Of a DNA stretch of 64,000 bases, positions 22,105 to 32,161 are shown in pieces. The stretch lies in contig JAHCVI010000001.1 in NCBI GenBank assembly GCA_019096155.1, forward strand, positions 10,974,001 through 11,038,000, given 5' to 3'. A program made the translations under genes and the position numbers. The notes beneath the pieces were generated by a model that was given only the letters and a program-made list of their open reading frames with translations, was not told the origin of the DNA and ran no database searches. Source of the DNA: Staphylotrichum longicolle (Eukaryota; Ascomycota; Sordariomycetes; Sordariales; Chaetomiaceae). Numbering within the stretch: position 1 is the first letter of the stretch; the number at the start of each line of letters is the position of its first letter.

Positions 22105-25100
22105 CTACAGCGTCTGCATCTCTGCCGCGGACTGCTCCACCTCCTGAGCCTCGTTCTTCTCCTGGGTCTCCTCGCCCTTCCCAGCAACCTCCTTCGACTC
22201 AGTCTCATCAGTTTCCCCCGTCTCATTGACCTCGCCCTCCCTTGTCTCATCAGTCTCCTTGTTCTCCTCGCCTTCCCCAGACTCTTTGCCCTCCTCCTGA
22301 TCGCTCCCTGCTTCCCCCGTAGAAACACCATTGAGGACCCCATCATTCACAGTCCCGTCATCCTCACTCCCACCTCCACTCCCACTTCCAGCCCCAATCT
22401 CCTCCCTCTCAACCGCAGCGAGCCAATCCTCCTCCACCTTCGCCTCCTCCTCCTTGGCCGCCGCCTCCGCCTTCTTCTTATCTCCCAACCTCCTCAGCGC
22501 CACAAAGGTGCTCGGAGCCCGCTGTTCGGTCGCAGCAGCCGCCGGCGCGGCGGCACGCCCCTTGTTCAGCGTCCTCCGCCACGACCCCCGGCTCGCGACC
22601 GCGCTCCACCCGCCATTGTTCGCCGCCGCGTCGCCCTCTCTCCGCACAATGGTCTGCGCGGCGTCGACGTGGCAGAGCAACACGGCCCCTGCGAGGCGCA
22701 GGCGCGAGACGGTTTTTGTTACGGCGGCCTTGAGGGCCGACAGCGTCGTCTCGACTGCTTGCGGCGTAGCGGCGAGCGAGGTGGCGACGGCGGCTGCCGT
22801 GAGAACCGGGACGGCTTTGATGAGGACCTCATCCGAAGGGAGGAAGCTGGTGGTGAAGGTCAGGGCGGGGCCGGAACGGGATGCCGCGGCCAGCTCCGTG
22901 GCTAGGGCGGCGTCAAGCTCTTCGATGGTCAGGCCGAACCGTGGGTCCTTCAGGAGTAGGGCGTTGAAAGGATGGGGTTGTTCTGGTTGAGGGGCTGGCG
23001 CCACGAGAGGTTTGAGAGCGGAAGCGCCGGTGCCGAGGTTGGAGGCAACGGTCGCTATGCGCAGACACTGATCCAGCGTCTTCTGTGGGGCGGCCACGAA
23101 CTTCGGAGTCTTGAAGATGCACACATGCCGGTGGGGTTCGGGGTCCTGGCTCTCCGAGTCAAGGCCAAAATCCTCGGCCAGAGCGTGCAAGAATGCGCGC
23201 TGCTGGGAGGGCATGGGCTTGAACCGGAGACGCTTCTCCTCTGGCGTCGCAGCAAAGACGCGAAGTTCGCGCTCCTGCTGCTTTGCCCAGTTGACCTGAC
23301 TGCGAAATAGCTTGAGAGTGGTGTCTGAATACGGGATATGGTCGTCGCTGTGCGTCGCAGGGTCGATGTTTAGAGCCTCCGCAAGCTTCCTGTTCCGCTG
23401 GAGCCGCAGGCACTCGTCGTCGCACTTTAGAGCCAATTCTCTGGTAGGTGACGGGTTCGCCTTCGTGGCCTGGCAGCGAACCTCCTGCTTGCGATGCTGG
23501 CAAGGGCAAGTGATCAAGGTCTTGGACTGACACGGCTTGTCCTCCTTGCAGTAGAAGGGGACATGGCACTGGTCAGCGCATTTATGCTCGCACGACGTCC
23601 GGTCCTTGCCGCAGGGCTGAGCGCAATGTGAGCCAGAGATGCCGGAATCTTCACACTCGCCAGGCTTGTGGCAAGTCTTCCTGCATTCATGGATCCCACA
23701 CTTGAGCTTCTTCCCGCATGGAAGCCCGCATTCGCCCCCCTGAAACCAGCAGGGTTGGTTCTTCAGAGTCTTCTTGCCGCAAACGCAAGGCTTCTCTACC
23801 AAGAAGGGGCACTTGGGGCAAGATATCTCGTCGGGGTGGCACTGGTGGTGAAGAGCCGGGTGGCCACATGGCCGGGCTCTCGTGCAGGGGAAGCGGCAGT
23901 CCGGAGGCCTCGTCCCGCATGGCTGCGGCGGCTGGAGAACGGTTCGTCCGCAGGCGCAGGGAATCTCGTCGAATATGGCCTCTGGGCACGACAAACACGG
24001 TCCTTTATGGCATAGCTGCTGGCAAGTGTGCTTGCCGCATTTGAGTGGGCGGCCACACACCTGCAGGCAGATATGCTCCGCTTCGTAGCCCTCAGCGGCA
24101 GCCCGTGGCCGTTTGAGCTTCCGCCTCTCGGCTGCTTTCTTCTCGCCAGAGCAACAGCGCTCTCCGCACTCATGTCGTCCGCAGTTGAGCTGGGCTTTGC
24201 AGATGCGAAAGCAGTGAGGATGCTCGATGTTTCCCTGGTGGCAGGCAGATTTCGTCGATGTCCTCCCGCAGCGGCAGGCTAGATCGATGGATTGCGTGCA
24301 GGGTGCGCAAGAGCCGGTATGGCACTTGTCCGGGCACAGATGACCACAAGCCAGAATCTTATTGCATGGCTGGTCGCAGTGCGGAACGGGGTCTTGACAA
24401 GACCGTCTTGGCTCCAGCGGCATGGAATCAAGGCGCGTCTTGCCGCATGGACAGTGTGTGACAACGTCGGGTGAGAAGGGGCAGTGGGCGGCCACTTCAT
24501 CTTGCGGGTGGCATGACTTCTGGCAGGTATGGTGTCCGCAATCAAATGCCCTGCCGCAGACGTTGTTGCAGTGAAATGAGCCTTCGAACCATGTATCTGA
24601 CTCGGATCCCGTGTCGTCGGCTGTCGGCGGCGGTTTCAACTGTCCGTAATTGAAAGACTCCAGGACCTCGTCGCGCTGGTTGCAGGATATATCCCTTCCT
24701 TCCTTTCCGCAGTAACAGATGGACGGCATAGGGACCTCACAGGAGCCACACAACCCAGCATGGCAGGTCTGCGTGCAATCGTGCTCCCCACAGGGCAGCA
24801 GATCGCCACAAGGTTCGCCGCAGCTCCATCCTTTTCCGTAGTCGGTCTCGACGCATCGCCTGGTCGAGGTATTCTTGCCGCAGAAGCAAGCCTGAGTCGG
24901 GCCCATAAGTGTGCACGGGGGACAAGGACCCGCGTGGCACATCAGCGAGCATTGGTGCGGGCATGTTGCTCTGGATTTTGAGCAGGTCTGCCCGCAGGTA
25001 TGGGGAGGCAGTCCAGCAATGGTCTTGGGGTCGACATCTTTGCCGCACCAGCAGTGATAAGGCCCGGGTTCCTCGACCAGGGGTAGAGTTGCAGCCTGGA

Positions 25101-25918
25101 CAGCGCCAGCCCTCCGGCTGCTGCGGGCGCTCGCTCTCTGCTGCTCCTTCTTTGGTGTTGGTCGTGTGCCATTTCTTCACACAATGAAGGTGGGTCACAG
25201 TCCAGCAAATCGAACAGGACCACACCTTGGAGTTCCGTAGCACTTCGTTGGTGCAGATGACGCATTCGTACTGGCGGTTGTCGATATCTTCATGGATACG
25301 GGTGGGAAGGTCTTCTGCTGTGGATTTCGGTAGGTCCCTGGAAACAGGTTGCTGCCGTTGCTGCGGACCGGCCCCAGCGCGATGAGTACTGTGGGTTCCG
25401 TTAGTGCTGGCTCCTGCGAGTTCTTCAGTAACTACGAACCTCCTTGGCGGTAGCGGCTGACCCGGGACGAACTCGGGAGCAGATGCGCTGAGCCCAGGCG
25501 CCGGAGAACTGCCACCTTCCTGGCCCAGATTCGGAGGCGGCCCACGCCCTCCACGATGTGATACCACGATGGAGCGTTGGCCGGTACCGCCTCTTCCCCC
25601 TCTCGCCCCTCTTCCTCCTCTCCCGCCTCTTTGCCTCCCCATATCACCACGACCTCTTCCGGGTTGTGTTCCTCCTGAGGAAGCCACGTCCACGGCCTCG
25701 CCAGAAGTAGTAGCAACCGGCTGTGGACTGTTCAATGAGGCTTCAGGTTGCGCATCTTGGCTCCTTTCACCGGAGGGATTTGGCCGCCGTGGCCCATTCC
25801 GATGGCCTCTCCTAAACCGACCTCTATAACCTCCTCTTCCTCGATGAGAGCCAACCTGTGAGGAGCCACCGGGTGGTGCCAGCTCGGCCATGGTGGAGGT
25901 TGATGTGAGACTGCCCAA
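22105..25918 (-). CDS. NF-X1-type zinc-finger protein with RING-like and R3H domains (FAP1/NFX1-like); one apparent frameshift
   Basis: The N-terminus (MGSLTSTSTMAELAPPGG; a second start at codon 10) is Gly/Arg-rich with RGG-like repeats. A RING/PHD-like domain follows near residues 220-285 (CVICTNEVLRNSKVWSCSIC, WTVTHLHCVKKW, WRCPGCNS). At 25081-25090 the frame must move by one base. The continuation (LVEEPGPYHCWCGKDVDP) leads into about eight NF-X1 fingers of C-x-H-x3-C type (for example CGEHDCTQTCHAGLCGSC and CGKHTCQQLCHKGPCLSC). An R3H-like region lies further on (PSQQRAFLHALAEDFGLDSE, HRHVCIFKTP). The C-terminus is Ala-rich then acidic. With the shift the length is 1270 residues. Family members are nuclear or cytoplasmic regulators; yeast FAP1 binds FKBP12 and confers rapamycin tolerance, and animal NFX1 represses transcription. 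The role here is inferred. Confidence 0.9.
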
Positions 25919-28001
25919 CTCAGGTGTGAAAAGCGACTCCAGAATGAGACTAGCTCAGATATAAGTTCAGAGACGACGTGTGCGCTTTTTGAAATACAGC
26001 GACTTCGTAGGTGAAATAAAAAAAAACTGGAAAAATGAAACTGACGCCTGCTGTGATGGGAACCCCAGATTTGGAGGCGGCAAAGGTTCAGATGTTTCTC
26101 TGGAAGTTTTTTTTACTTTTGAACAGTAATGGATGGCAAATGCAGAAACACCTAGGCCTGCCGGCGAATGAGTAACACTGTGTCTGGGGCGACAGTTGGC
26201 ACTGGCCGGACCTTTTCCCGACTTCTCCAGTTTGCAGAGGGTTAGGGTAATGGCCACCCATACTTCTCAAGCCTCTCCTTCCATTTCCAATCAGTTGCTG
26301 TCAAGTGAACACAGCTGCAGGGAGGACGGCGTATGCCTTCAGATTAGGCATGCGACTATGGCCCGGATAATATCAGAATGAATTTCTTACAGATGTACGG
26401 AGTACACTTCAGTCCATGGTCCATCCAAGTGTTGTCTTGCCCGTTGTTGACCCAACCTCGGGACCAGACATGGCAGGGAAGCTTCCAGAAGGATGCAACT
26501 TCTAAGCACCTCTGATAAAAAGTAGCACGAAGCACCGAGATGGGACGGTTGATAACTTACCTTTACGGATTCCCAACATCTGGGCCGTTGAAGACGATAT
26601 GTACGAAAATGGGACTTGGGATGGTTGACAAGGACCTTCCTAGATGATGGTCACCACACGCGACATCCGTCCATCCGCGCGGCGCAACGTGTTTAACACG
26701 ACAGATTGGAACGTTTAGTTGTTACGAAACCATGCCTGAGTCGTTTTGGAATTGCACATCCACATGCAAAGCCTCGGCGGAGTCGCCTCTCATTGCGTGG
26801 AGACTCACAGGGTGCAGAGTTGAGACCTTGCTTGGCTTGGTCTGCAGCCAAATGCTCACGGTGAAACAGACCCGAATCTTGACTCGCTAATAAGCAGATC
26901 GGACGAGGTGTGCTTTCTGCGGCTGTTGGGACGATGGAGCCGCCGTGGAGCGAAGAGCGAAGCATTTTAGGTTCACAGGCACGACAGGATCCCTTGCAGT
27001 CATGACCCTAGGCCCCGACTGGTTCTTGACGGGCATTTTGGATCGACGGCACGATGGTGCGGTGTGGCGAAAAGACTCTCGCTCCCAATCAGTATGTGAC
27101 TGAAGAGCGCGGACGATCGTGATCCGAGAAGTCCGCAATCCCGATCAGAGGCATTTAAAGGACCGTCATCTCGCAGGACCGGTGTTTCGGGTTGACCAGC
27201 GGCCAAATCCACACGCGCACGACTTGCTGTCGTCTGTCCCAAGCGATTCAACTGCCGCCATTGGATTCTCGCCAGAACAAGCGAATGCGGTCTTGTTGAC
27301 TGTTGTTGTCGTCGTTTCGGGAACAGGAAAACCAAACCCAGTGGCTTAACAGATCCACTCACAAAACGCGACGGCGCATGATTAGCGTCCCGGGCCCGCT
27401 CAGCACCCTGACTGACCCTTGCACCCCTGAGTTGCCCAAAGGGGGTCCCGTCACTGGTGGTTCACGCTGGTCGGCATCTGCGATTGGCGCCTTTTGCCGG
27501 GCAGGACCCCGCCCTGATTTGCATTCCAGGACCGAGCCTCGCCAGCCAGCCAACTGGAAGTGAGTTCGCCGTCTCCCGGCTCTGGTCATACGGCAGGAGC
27601 GCCTGCCTGCTCCCGCAAGGCCCTCGATTGACTCTCTCTTTCGAGTTGCTCGTCTTGCAAAGGCTCCAGCTTTTTTCACAGCTCTTCGGTTGGCCATGAC
27701 ACCGGCACCAACATAGCGACCGGCCCTGGGACCCTTCACACCAGACACACGGTCCCTCCACTGAACCACGCCATACGCGGTCCTGGCCACCACCGGACAA
27801 CGGCATTGACCCCAACCGCAAACGGAGCTTGTTTGCACATCCATTCGACTTGACCGCCCGTGTTTCGTCCACCCGACAGCTCTTCGGTCCTCTCCCTCCC
27901 AGCACCTCTCGCAGCACCTCTCCCCGCCAGCAATCCCACATGCAACCTTCTCCATAGCGACAGCCCCGGTTTCCCCGAGTGCAGCCCATACCTCGGTCAA
28001 C
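25919..28001. other. 2.1-kb divergent intergenic region
   Basis: Lies between the starts of NF-X1 (-) and the Pro/Ser-rich gene (+). It includes one copy of the 10-mer (26395-26404) and a single AGGGTTAGGGT at 26238-26248. No protein-like frame or RNA gene supported. Confidence 0.5.
26395..26404. repeat. recurring 10-mer, copy 4 (reverse orientation, GTACGGAGTA)
   Basis: Intergenic copy in the divergent region upstream of NF-X1. Confidence 0.5.
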
Positions 28002-28994
28002 ATGGAGCCGGTTCCCGAAACAGAGAGGATGGAGGAGTTTCGTCCCTCACCCCTCCCCAGTTTGAGACTTCCCGGGGCGGCGAATCTTGGCTCGCCCGAG
28101 TCCGACTTCCTGAGGAAACCGCCCACCCTCCGCCGATCGACCGACCCGTCACCATCTTCTCCCATCTCGCCGTCTTGGATGCCCCCCGCCGCTTTCCCCT
28201 ACCGACCTCGCGCATCCTCGCCGTTGTCTAGCAACCACGTCAGGTCACGGTCGGCCGCAAGCCTGGCGCCACCCATGGCTCGCACCCAGTCGATGCCTGG
28301 CACGAATGCCACCGGTCACCTTCTATACTCCCCCCAGATACGCCCGCAGAGCCCTTCTGGATCCCCAAGCCGGATTCGCATTCCACGGAAGCCAGCCGAC
28401 GAAGCGTTTCCCTCCTCGCCGACTCGAGTGTCCGTCCTCGACCACGACCGGAAGTTGCCAGAGAGGAGCAGCTCGCCGAATCTGGCCATGGGCATATCAC
28501 CCCCAACAACAATGCCCAAACTGCGACGGCCGTCTTCCCCGCTCTGTCAGGTCGCTCATGCTGGTACAAGTTCGATTCCTGGCGGGGTACCAACCCCACC
28601 GCCTTCGATCACTAGCTCCCCCTCATACCGGCCATACGATTCCCTCTCCGGCAGCTACGGCTACTCCACAACATACCCATCCTCCTCGGTGCCCTCCACT
28701 CCCACCTCTGCCAGATCCAGGAGCCCCAGCATCTCTAGCCTCGAGACTATTCCGGATTCTCCGGACGCCGAAGAGGCAGCTCTAGAAGCAGAGAGAATAG
28801 CCCAGCTCAAGGCGGCGGCGGATGCTGCCGATGGCGGCGAGGGTGGTGACACTAAGGGCCGAAGCAGCATGGATGTGCCTACTCGCGGTCGGACGCTCAG
28901 CGGCTTCGGTCCCCGCGACAAACGAAAGCGGTGGAGTGTATGCGGCGCTGAGAGGAGACAAGATCTTGATTTGGAGACCATCTGGGAGGATTGA
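28002..28994 (+). CDS. Pro/Ser-rich protein with conserved-looking C-terminal motif, function unknown
   Basis: Single exon, 330 residues. The start (MEPVPETERMEEFRPSPLPS) is the first in-frame ATG. Most of the chain is Ser/Pro/Arg-rich and probably disordered, with many SP and TP sites, for example SPPTTMPKLRRPSSP and SRSPSISSLETIPDSPDAEE. A short predicted helix, acidic then Ala-rich (EEAALEAERIAQLKAAADAA), precedes the end. The last 25 residues (DKRKRWSVCGAERRQDLDLE plus TIWED) are unlike the rest in composition and look like a constrained motif, perhaps a partner-binding site. KRWSV also resembles a basophilic kinase site (R-x-S) or a degenerate PP1-docking sequence; this is speculation. 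I do not recognise the family. It converges on the PTPA gene. Confidence 0.75.
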   Translation: MEPVPETERMEEFRPSPLPSLRLPGAANLGSPESDFLRKPPTLRRSTDPSPSSPISPSWMPPAAFPYRPRASSPLSSNHVRSRSAASLAPPMARTQSMPGTNATGHLLYSPQIRPQSPSGSPSRIRIPRKPADEAFPSSPTRVSVLDHDRKLPERSSSPNLAMGISPPTTMPKLRRPSSPLCQVAHAGTSSIPGGVPTPPPSITSSPSYRPYDSLSGSYGYSTTYPSSSVPSTPTSARSRSPSISSLETIPDSPDAEEAALEAERIAQLKAAADAADGGEGGDTKGRSSMDVPTRGRTLSGFGPRDKRKRWSVCGAERRQDLDLETIWED

Positions 28995-29609
28995 AACTCC
29001 CCATCTTCATTCGCCATCGCATAGGTTAAGTTCTATTTCAAGCCCGGCAGAGGCTATATCTGATTTTGCGCCCAACGGGCCGCATGGGGTTGAAGAGCAT
29101 TGGGACTATATCTCTGTGGGCGTGGTTTTCATCACCTCGACAGGCACTTGGCATCTAGGTTTTGCGTTTTCTTCTTTCCTTCTTCTGTCTATCCATCTGG
29201 CATTATCACAATGGGGGTCGTCAACATTGGCAGGCGTTCAGTGGAGAATCGTCGTTCTGATACCCTTCTCCATCGGCATTCATCAGGCAACCGTGGCGGC
29301 CGCCACACTCTGTATCGTATCTGGGAACTTGGGGGTCTGGGAGGGGTAAACGTGCGTTATCATGGCCATCTTAGGTACTTAATTGAGCGTCAACAAGAAA
29401 TTGTATTACACCGCGTTGGTTGGGAATAGGATTACTGGTAGATGAGCTCAGCCGTCCACACATGCCGTCACTGGGTGCTCTCAACGGTGACCGACAGTCA
29501 ACGAAGGTCGTCGTATTGTTTGTCCAAGTATAGTCTCGTTCAGCCGCCACTTCAGGCAAACAATAACTGTGACATAGAGTCGTGGGTCTCATTTCCAACG
29601 TACGACGCC
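28995..29609. other. convergent 3' intergenic region
   Basis: Between the stops of the Pro/Ser-rich gene and the PTPA gene. Only short overlapping frames; nothing else seen. Confidence 0.55.
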
Positions 29610-30944
29610 TCAGTCAAACGGTATCCTCCTCAGCTGCTCGCCAAGCCCCCTCTTCTTCATCTCCTCAGCCGCCGCAAGACTGCTCGGCACCTTGATCCCA
29701 CAACAATCGCCCCACCCGGTCGGCTGATGCACATGCCTCACCCCCTCCTTGTCGTCAAACACCTCCACCTCCCCGCCCTCTTCCTCGTCATCCTCACCTG
29801 CCTTGGCCCCGTGCTCGCCGGGCTCGCTCATCCCCTCGGCGGCGGGGATCAGCGCCCCGAACAGGAAGTGCTGCATGACGGGCAGCTTGCCCAGGACCTC
29901 GTTGACAAACATGCGGCGCATCCCGCCCTCGATCTTGCCCCAGTTCTTGGCGCTACTGATGTCGTCCAGCATGGGGCTGTGCCAGCGCAGGCCCTTGACC
30001 GTCTTGGTGCTGTTGACGAAGGCGACCTGGCCGAGGTACAGGAACTCGGCGCCGAACTCCTCGAGCGCGAGCTCCTGGTGGATGGCGCGGGGCGTGAGGA
30101 AGGGGTGGTGGACCAGCTGGCTGGCGCCGAAGAGGAAGGGCAGGAACTGGTAGTCGTCCAGCCCCCACACGCCGTGCGAGCCCGCGGGCTCGAGGTAGTA
30201 GGTGCTCTGCACGCGGCGCATGACGCCGAGGTAGCGCACGAAGACGCGCAGGACCAGCGCGGGGAAGTCGGCGCGCTCGAGGAGCGCGAGCTGGTGCAGG
30301 CAGAGGAGCCACATGGCGAAGTTGAGCTCGTGGCCCGAGCCGTAGTCGATGCGGCTGCGGTTGCCGAAGGACTGGGCGAGATAGGCAGAGAGCTCGGCGG
30401 CCGCGGCGGGGTTGGGGTTATTATGAAGCAGAGTGGCGTGCCATGACGGGGAGCGTTGCTTCACTTTGTCGAGGAAGACGCGGAAGGTTTTGTTCCCAAA
30501 GCGGGAGCCTCCTTGGTCGTCCGGGGGTGACTCCAGGCAGAGTGACTCTGTTTCATCCAGGATGGCGAGGATGGATTTGACTGTGGGGGAGAGGTCGGCG
30601 TCCTTGACGGCCGAGATGGGTTTGTCGAGCACGGACTCGGAGAGGCCAAAGATGAAGGAAAGGATGAGTTTATATGTTGGTGACGACAGGAAAAGTTGGT
30701 GATCCTGAGGGGAGAGGATTCTCCGGGACGGGACGGTGAATGTGAGGGTTGCCGGGTCCGGGCGGGGCGGGGCGGCCGGTGTCTCCGGGACGGGCACGGG
30801 GTTCGCCGGCTCGGCCTTCCGCCGCCGGGGCTGCAGTTTGGGAATGCGGTCCTTGAGGCTTGGTAGATCCAGGCTTGGGCTAGACGATGGCTGCGCAGAG
30901 GTCTTGTCCACCTCGGTAGGGGCTGCGGATGGTGCTGGCGCCAT
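29610..30944 (-). CDS. serine/threonine phosphatase 2A activator, peptidyl-prolyl isomerase (PTPA/RRD family)
   Basis: Single exon, 444 residues. PTPA proteins activate PP2A-type phosphatases by helping load active-site metals and have prolyl cis-trans isomerase activity; they act in cytosol and nucleus. Residues 1-75 are a Pro/Ala-rich leader longer than in yeast. The fold starts near SRRILSPQDHQLFLSSPTYK. Family signatures follow in order: FGNRSRIDYGSGHELNFA, GVWGLDDYQFLPFLFGASQL, INQ-type loop replaced by the AKNWGKIEGGM segment, and TGWGDCCGIKVPSSLAAAEE. The acidic insert EDDEEEGGEVEVFDD lies near residue 395. The conserved GHE and DDYQFLPF active-site segments are intact. Yeast has two paralogues; the longer leader and acidic insert suggest RRD1, but I would not fix this without a tree. 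Confidence 0.95.
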   Translation of the reverse strand: MAPAPSAAPTEVDKTSAQPSSSPSLDLPSLKDRIPKLQPRRRKAEPANPVPVPETPAAPPRPDPATLTFTVPSRRILSPQDHQLFLSSPTYKLILSFIFGLSESVLDKPISAVKDADLSPTVKSILAILDETESLCLESPPDDQGGSRFGNKTFRVFLDKVKQRSPSWHATLLHNNPNPAAAAELSAYLAQSFGNRSRIDYGSGHELNFAMWLLCLHQLALLERADFPALVLRVFVRYLGVMRRVQSTYYLEPAGSHGVWGLDDYQFLPFLFGASQLVHHPFLTPRAIHQELALEEFGAEFLYLGQVAFVNSTKTVKGLRWHSPMLDDISSAKNWGKIEGGMRRMFVNEVLGKLPVMQHFLFGALIPAAEGMSEPGEHGAKAGEDDEEEGGEVEVFDDKEGVRHVHQPTGWGDCCGIKVPSSLAAAEEMKKRGLGEQLRRIPFD

Positions 30945-31280
30945 GTTTCAAATGCCTTTGTCTGATTCCCGTTGATGGAGTTGGATCGTTCGATTCTTGG
31001 GGGAGGGGTTGAATGCTCAGGCGCAAGTTGGAGCTTGGGGTTGGATGAGGAAAGAAGAGGTCGATCGGTCTCCCCTGCGCTGTTGCTTCATCCCTGCAAC
31101 TGGCTGCTTGTTTGCCTGGAAGAGGCGCTAAAATGCGGGGCCATCCGCCTGCAGATCAGCCCAGAAATCGCTGCAAATTCAACAAACGGGCGACCACCGA
31201 GAGCAGCCTCGATTAGTAAAATCTTCAACCAAACTGGAGCTGCAAACCGTCCTTCCCGTCTTCAGAACACCAGCATCAAA
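30945..31280. other. compact divergent promoter of PTPA and RRP46
   Basis: Only 336 bp separate the two start codons, so both promoters and leaders must overlap or abut. No specific factor site identified. Confidence 0.6.
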
Positions 31281-32161
31281 ATGACAGCAACGTCAGCGCC
31301 AGAAGCCGCCCTTGGCGTCCTCCCGCGGGCTGACGGGTCTGCTAAATATTCCCACGCCGGATACACAGTGACGGCTTCAGTCAACGGACCCATCGAGGCC
31401 CAGCGGAGGGATGAGCACGCATATGAGGCACACGTCGATGTCATCGTACGACCAGCAGCAGGGGTGGGAGGTGAGAGCCCCTCGTCCCTACTCCGCATGC
31501 AAGAGGGGCCGCTCACCAGCGACATGACTATTTAGGAACCCGGGAGCGTCACCTCGAGTCGATTCTGCAGTCCTCGTTGTCCCAAATCATCCTCGTCAAG
31601 AACTTCCCACGCTCCCTCATCCAGATTGTCCTCCAGGTGGAGGACTCACCAGAGAACGACTATGTGAACACCAAGCTCGTTCAGGCTAGCCTGGTGAGTG
31701 ACTGACCACGAGACGCATGCTATCACCATCTCTGACGCCCATGGCAGAACTTTGCCATCATGCCGGCACTCATGCAAACGGCTGTTCTAGCGCTTCTGTC
31801 GGCTGGCGTTCCGATGAGAGCGACAGCCACCGCTACCGCTGTGACGATAGCGCAGCAAGATGGCGCCAAGAGGATCACTGTCGATCCTACCCCGAGGGAC
31901 ATTGAAACCGCTCGGTCAGTTCATGTGTTGGCTTTCACGTCTCATGACGAGCTGCTTCTGGCTGAGAGCGAGGGAGACTTCACTGTCAAGGAGTGGGACG
32001 ATGTTTACGAAACCGCCAAGGCCATCTGCTGCCGCTCTGCACCAGCAAAGGAAGGAGTGGCAATGGTTCTCGACGACGAGGATGCTAGCGGCCCGGATAT
32101 GCGGCAGTTCCTTCGGTCAGCAGCGGGAGCCAAGGTGGCTGCGGATCTCCATTGGAAGTGA
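31281..32161 (+). CDS. RRP46: exosome complex component RRP46 (RNase PH-like)
   Basis: Three exons (31281-31470, 31536-31693, 31748-32161) encode 253 residues. RRP46 is one of six RNase PH-like ring subunits of the RNA exosome, which degrades and trims RNA in nucleus and cytoplasm; the fungal ring subunits are structural. Visible features are the N-terminal LGVLPRADGSAKYSHAGYTV, which matches the family's R-x-DGS start, IEAQRRDEHAYEAHVDVIVR, then ERHLESILQSSLSQIILVKN, FPRSLIQIVLQV, and a C-terminal half beginning NFAIMPALMQTAVLALLSAG and VPMRATATA. Both introns are short (65 and 54 nt) with GTGAG donors and keep frame (phase 1, phase 0). The ATG follows the sequence ATCAAA and is the first in frame. 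Confidence 0.92.

Noticed and set aside
26238..26248. Telomere-like AGGGTTAGGGT
   Set aside because: Less than two repeat units in an ordinary intergenic region; not an interstitial telomere. At most a possible factor site.
29442..30446. 334-codon plus-strand frame opposite the PTPA gene
   Set aside because: Composition is that of an antisense shadow; PTPA signatures on the minus strand are unambiguous.
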